A DNA stretch of 64,000 nucleotides from Sphingopyxis sp. BSN-002 (GTDB lineage: Bacteria; Pseudomonadota; Alphaproteobacteria; Sphingomonadales; Sphingomonadaceae), in assembly GCF_022024275.1 (NCBI RefSeq), contig NZ_CP091804.1:2746501-2810500 (forward strand), given 5' to 3'. The position numbers and the translations under genes are program-made. Of the stretch, positions 63,050 to 64,000 are shown in pieces. The first letter of the stretch is position 1, and each line of letters begins with the position of its first letter. The notes under the pieces are model-generated. The model did not search any database. It worked only from the letters and a program-made list of their open reading frames with translations, and was not told the origin of the DNA.

Positions 63050-63652
63050 ATGGCCAAGCTCTATTTCTATTATGCCAGCATGAATGCCGGCAAATCGACG
63101 ACGCTGCTGCAGGCGGACTTCAACTATCGCGAGCGCGGCATGGAAACGATGCTGTGGACCGCGGCGCTCGACGATCGTTACGGCGTCGGACAGGTGACGA
63201 GCCGGATCGGGCTGATGGCGGAGGCGCACAAGTTCGATCCCGAGAGCAATTTGTTCGAGGCGGTGAGCGAGGAGAGCCGCCAGCGCCCGCTCGCCTGCGT
63301 GCTGATCGACGAGGCGCAATTCCTGTCGCGCGAACAGGTGCTGCAGGTCGCGCGGCTCGCCGACGAAGCCGGCATACCGGTGCTCTGTTACGGCCTGCGC
63401 ACCGATTTCTCCGCCGAGTTGTTTCCGGGCTCGGCGGCCTTGCTCGGCATCGCCGATGCGCTCGTCGAGCTGAAGGCCGTGTGCGAATGCGGGCGCAAGG
63501 CAACGATGAACCTGCGCGTGGACGAGCGGGGCCGTGCGGTGGTGCAGGGCGCCCAGACCGAGATCGGCGGCAACGACCGCTATGTCGCGATGTGCCGCCG
63601 TCATTTCATGGAAAAGCGGCGCGAGGCTGCCGCGGCGCTGACGTCGGCCTGA
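63050..63652 (+). CDS. tdk: Thymidine kinase
   Basis: 200 residues of type II thymidine kinase. The P-loop ASMNAGKST is near residues 9-17, the Walker-B-like [10 protein letters not shown] and the lasso region with zinc cysteines CECG and CRRHF follow. It phosphorylates thymidine with ATP in the salvage pathway. The ATG at 63050 starts the conserved [11 protein letters not shown]; the open frame upstream runs over nsrR and is not used. Confidence 0.93.
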   Translation: MAKLYFYYASMNAGKSTTLLQADFNYRERGMETMLWTAALDDRYGVGQVTSRIGLMAEAHKFDPESNLFEAVSEESRQRPLACVLIDEAQFLSREQVLQVARLADEAGIPVLCYGLRTDFSAELFPGSAALLGIADALVELKAVCECGRKATMNLRVDERGRAVVQGAQTEIGGNDRYVAMCRRHFMEKRREAAAALTSA

Positions 63653-63691
63653 TCCAGCGCCGCTATCTCCGGCTTTTTCGAAAGGACTATC

Positions 63692-64000
63692 ATGCACAAG
63701 ATCGTGTCGCTGAGCCTTGCCTCCGCGTTGCTCGCCGTCTCCCCTGTCCAGGCGGCCCCGGCGTCGAAGCCCGAGGCGGTGCTCAAGACCAGGGCCTATC
63801 GGGCGGCGACGAAGATCCTCGACCGCGATCACGACCGGATGGTCGACGAGATCATCCGGCTGACCGAAATTCCCGCGCCGCCGTTCAAGGAAGCTGCGCG
63901 CGCGGCCGCCTATCGCGACATGCTGAAGGACGCGGGGCTGGAGGACGTCGAAATCGACGAAGAGGGTAATGTGACGGGCGTCTATCGCGGTACCGGCCCC
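63692..64000 (+). CDS. M20-family metallopeptidase, N-terminal part (runs off the window)
   Basis: 103 residues are visible. A Sec signal peptide (MHKIVSLSLASALLAVSPVQ, cleavage near AAPA) is followed by MVDEIIRLTEIPAPPFKEAA, the usual opening of M20 peptidases. GNVTGVYRGTGP at the end matches the segment just before the first metal ligand. Unlike the Tat-exported M20 start at base 339, this one uses a Sec signal. An AAAGGA site precedes the ATG. Confidence 0.82.
   Translation, partial: MHKIVSLSLASALLAVSPVQAAPASKPEAVLKTRAYRAATKILDRDHDRMVDEIIRLTEIPAPPFKEAARAAAYRDMLKDAGLEDVEIDEEGNVTGVYRGTGP

Overview
The window is about 65% G+C, densely coded on both strands and free of rRNA, tRNA, prophage or IS elements. 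Protein style and gene order (rimP-nusA-ylxR-infB-rbfA, a sucC-etfB-etfA run, merC-zur, Sphingomonas-type acyl-CoA catabolism genes) point to an alphaproteobacterium of the Sphingomonadaceae, most likely a Sphingopyxis-like organism. The genus is an inference; the family is better supported.

Layout. Bases 1-8400 hold the start of a Tat-exported M20 peptidase, a TrmO-type tRNA methyltransferase, an SDR, class I fumarase, a merC-zur-membrane protein operon and an acyl-CoA ligase. They also hold two small GIY-YIG nuclease genes, each boxed in by palindromic REP-like repeats. Bases 8500-18700 carry exported proteins, a PabB-PabC fusion, a 1011-residue VIT-domain protein, an aspartate aminotransferase, a very small membrane protein coupled to MsrA, and a class A beta-lactamase-like lipoprotein. 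Bases 18800-29800 are a metabolic block: succinyl-CoA synthetase beta, ETF, a JmjC oxygenase with an enoyl-CoA hydratase, then a phosphotransferase/acyl-CoA dehydrogenase operon with two unusual genes inserted. Bases 29800-44300 contain an amidohydrolase-reductase pair and amidase, tryptophan dioxygenase plus a kynureninase-like enzyme, NhaA with a DUF885 lipoprotein, a processive glycosyltransferase with an NfrA-like outer membrane protein, and TauE/TIGR02186. Bases 44400-52500 contain a HerA-like ATPase, SleB hydrolase, a DmeR-DmeF cobalt/nickel efflux operon, a chromate transporter and a homocysteine methyltransferase. Bases 52500-59800 are the translation-factor operon. Bases 59800-64000 hold a wax ester synthase/DGAT, a putative nitric-oxide-response module (NsrR, group III truncated globin, 3-TM protein, DUF1971 protein), thymidine kinase and the start of a second M20 peptidase.

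Functional links. FadD, enoyl-CoA hydratase, acyl-CoA dehydrogenase, ETF and WS/DGAT together cover acyl-CoA activation, oxidation, electron transfer and neutral-lipid storage. Zur-MerC, DmeRF and ChrA are separate metal-handling units. Genes are tightly packed: many ATGA or one-base stop/start overlaps occur within operons, and four convergent gene pairs share a single palindromic CTAG as both stop codons.

The strongest candidates for something undescribed are the two GIY-YIG/REP elements, the nitrosative-stress module with twin TATCTGA dyads, the VIT-domain protein carrying a TonB-receptor-like segment, and the WHxHL/TIGR04222 pair inside an acyl-CoA dehydrogenase operon.
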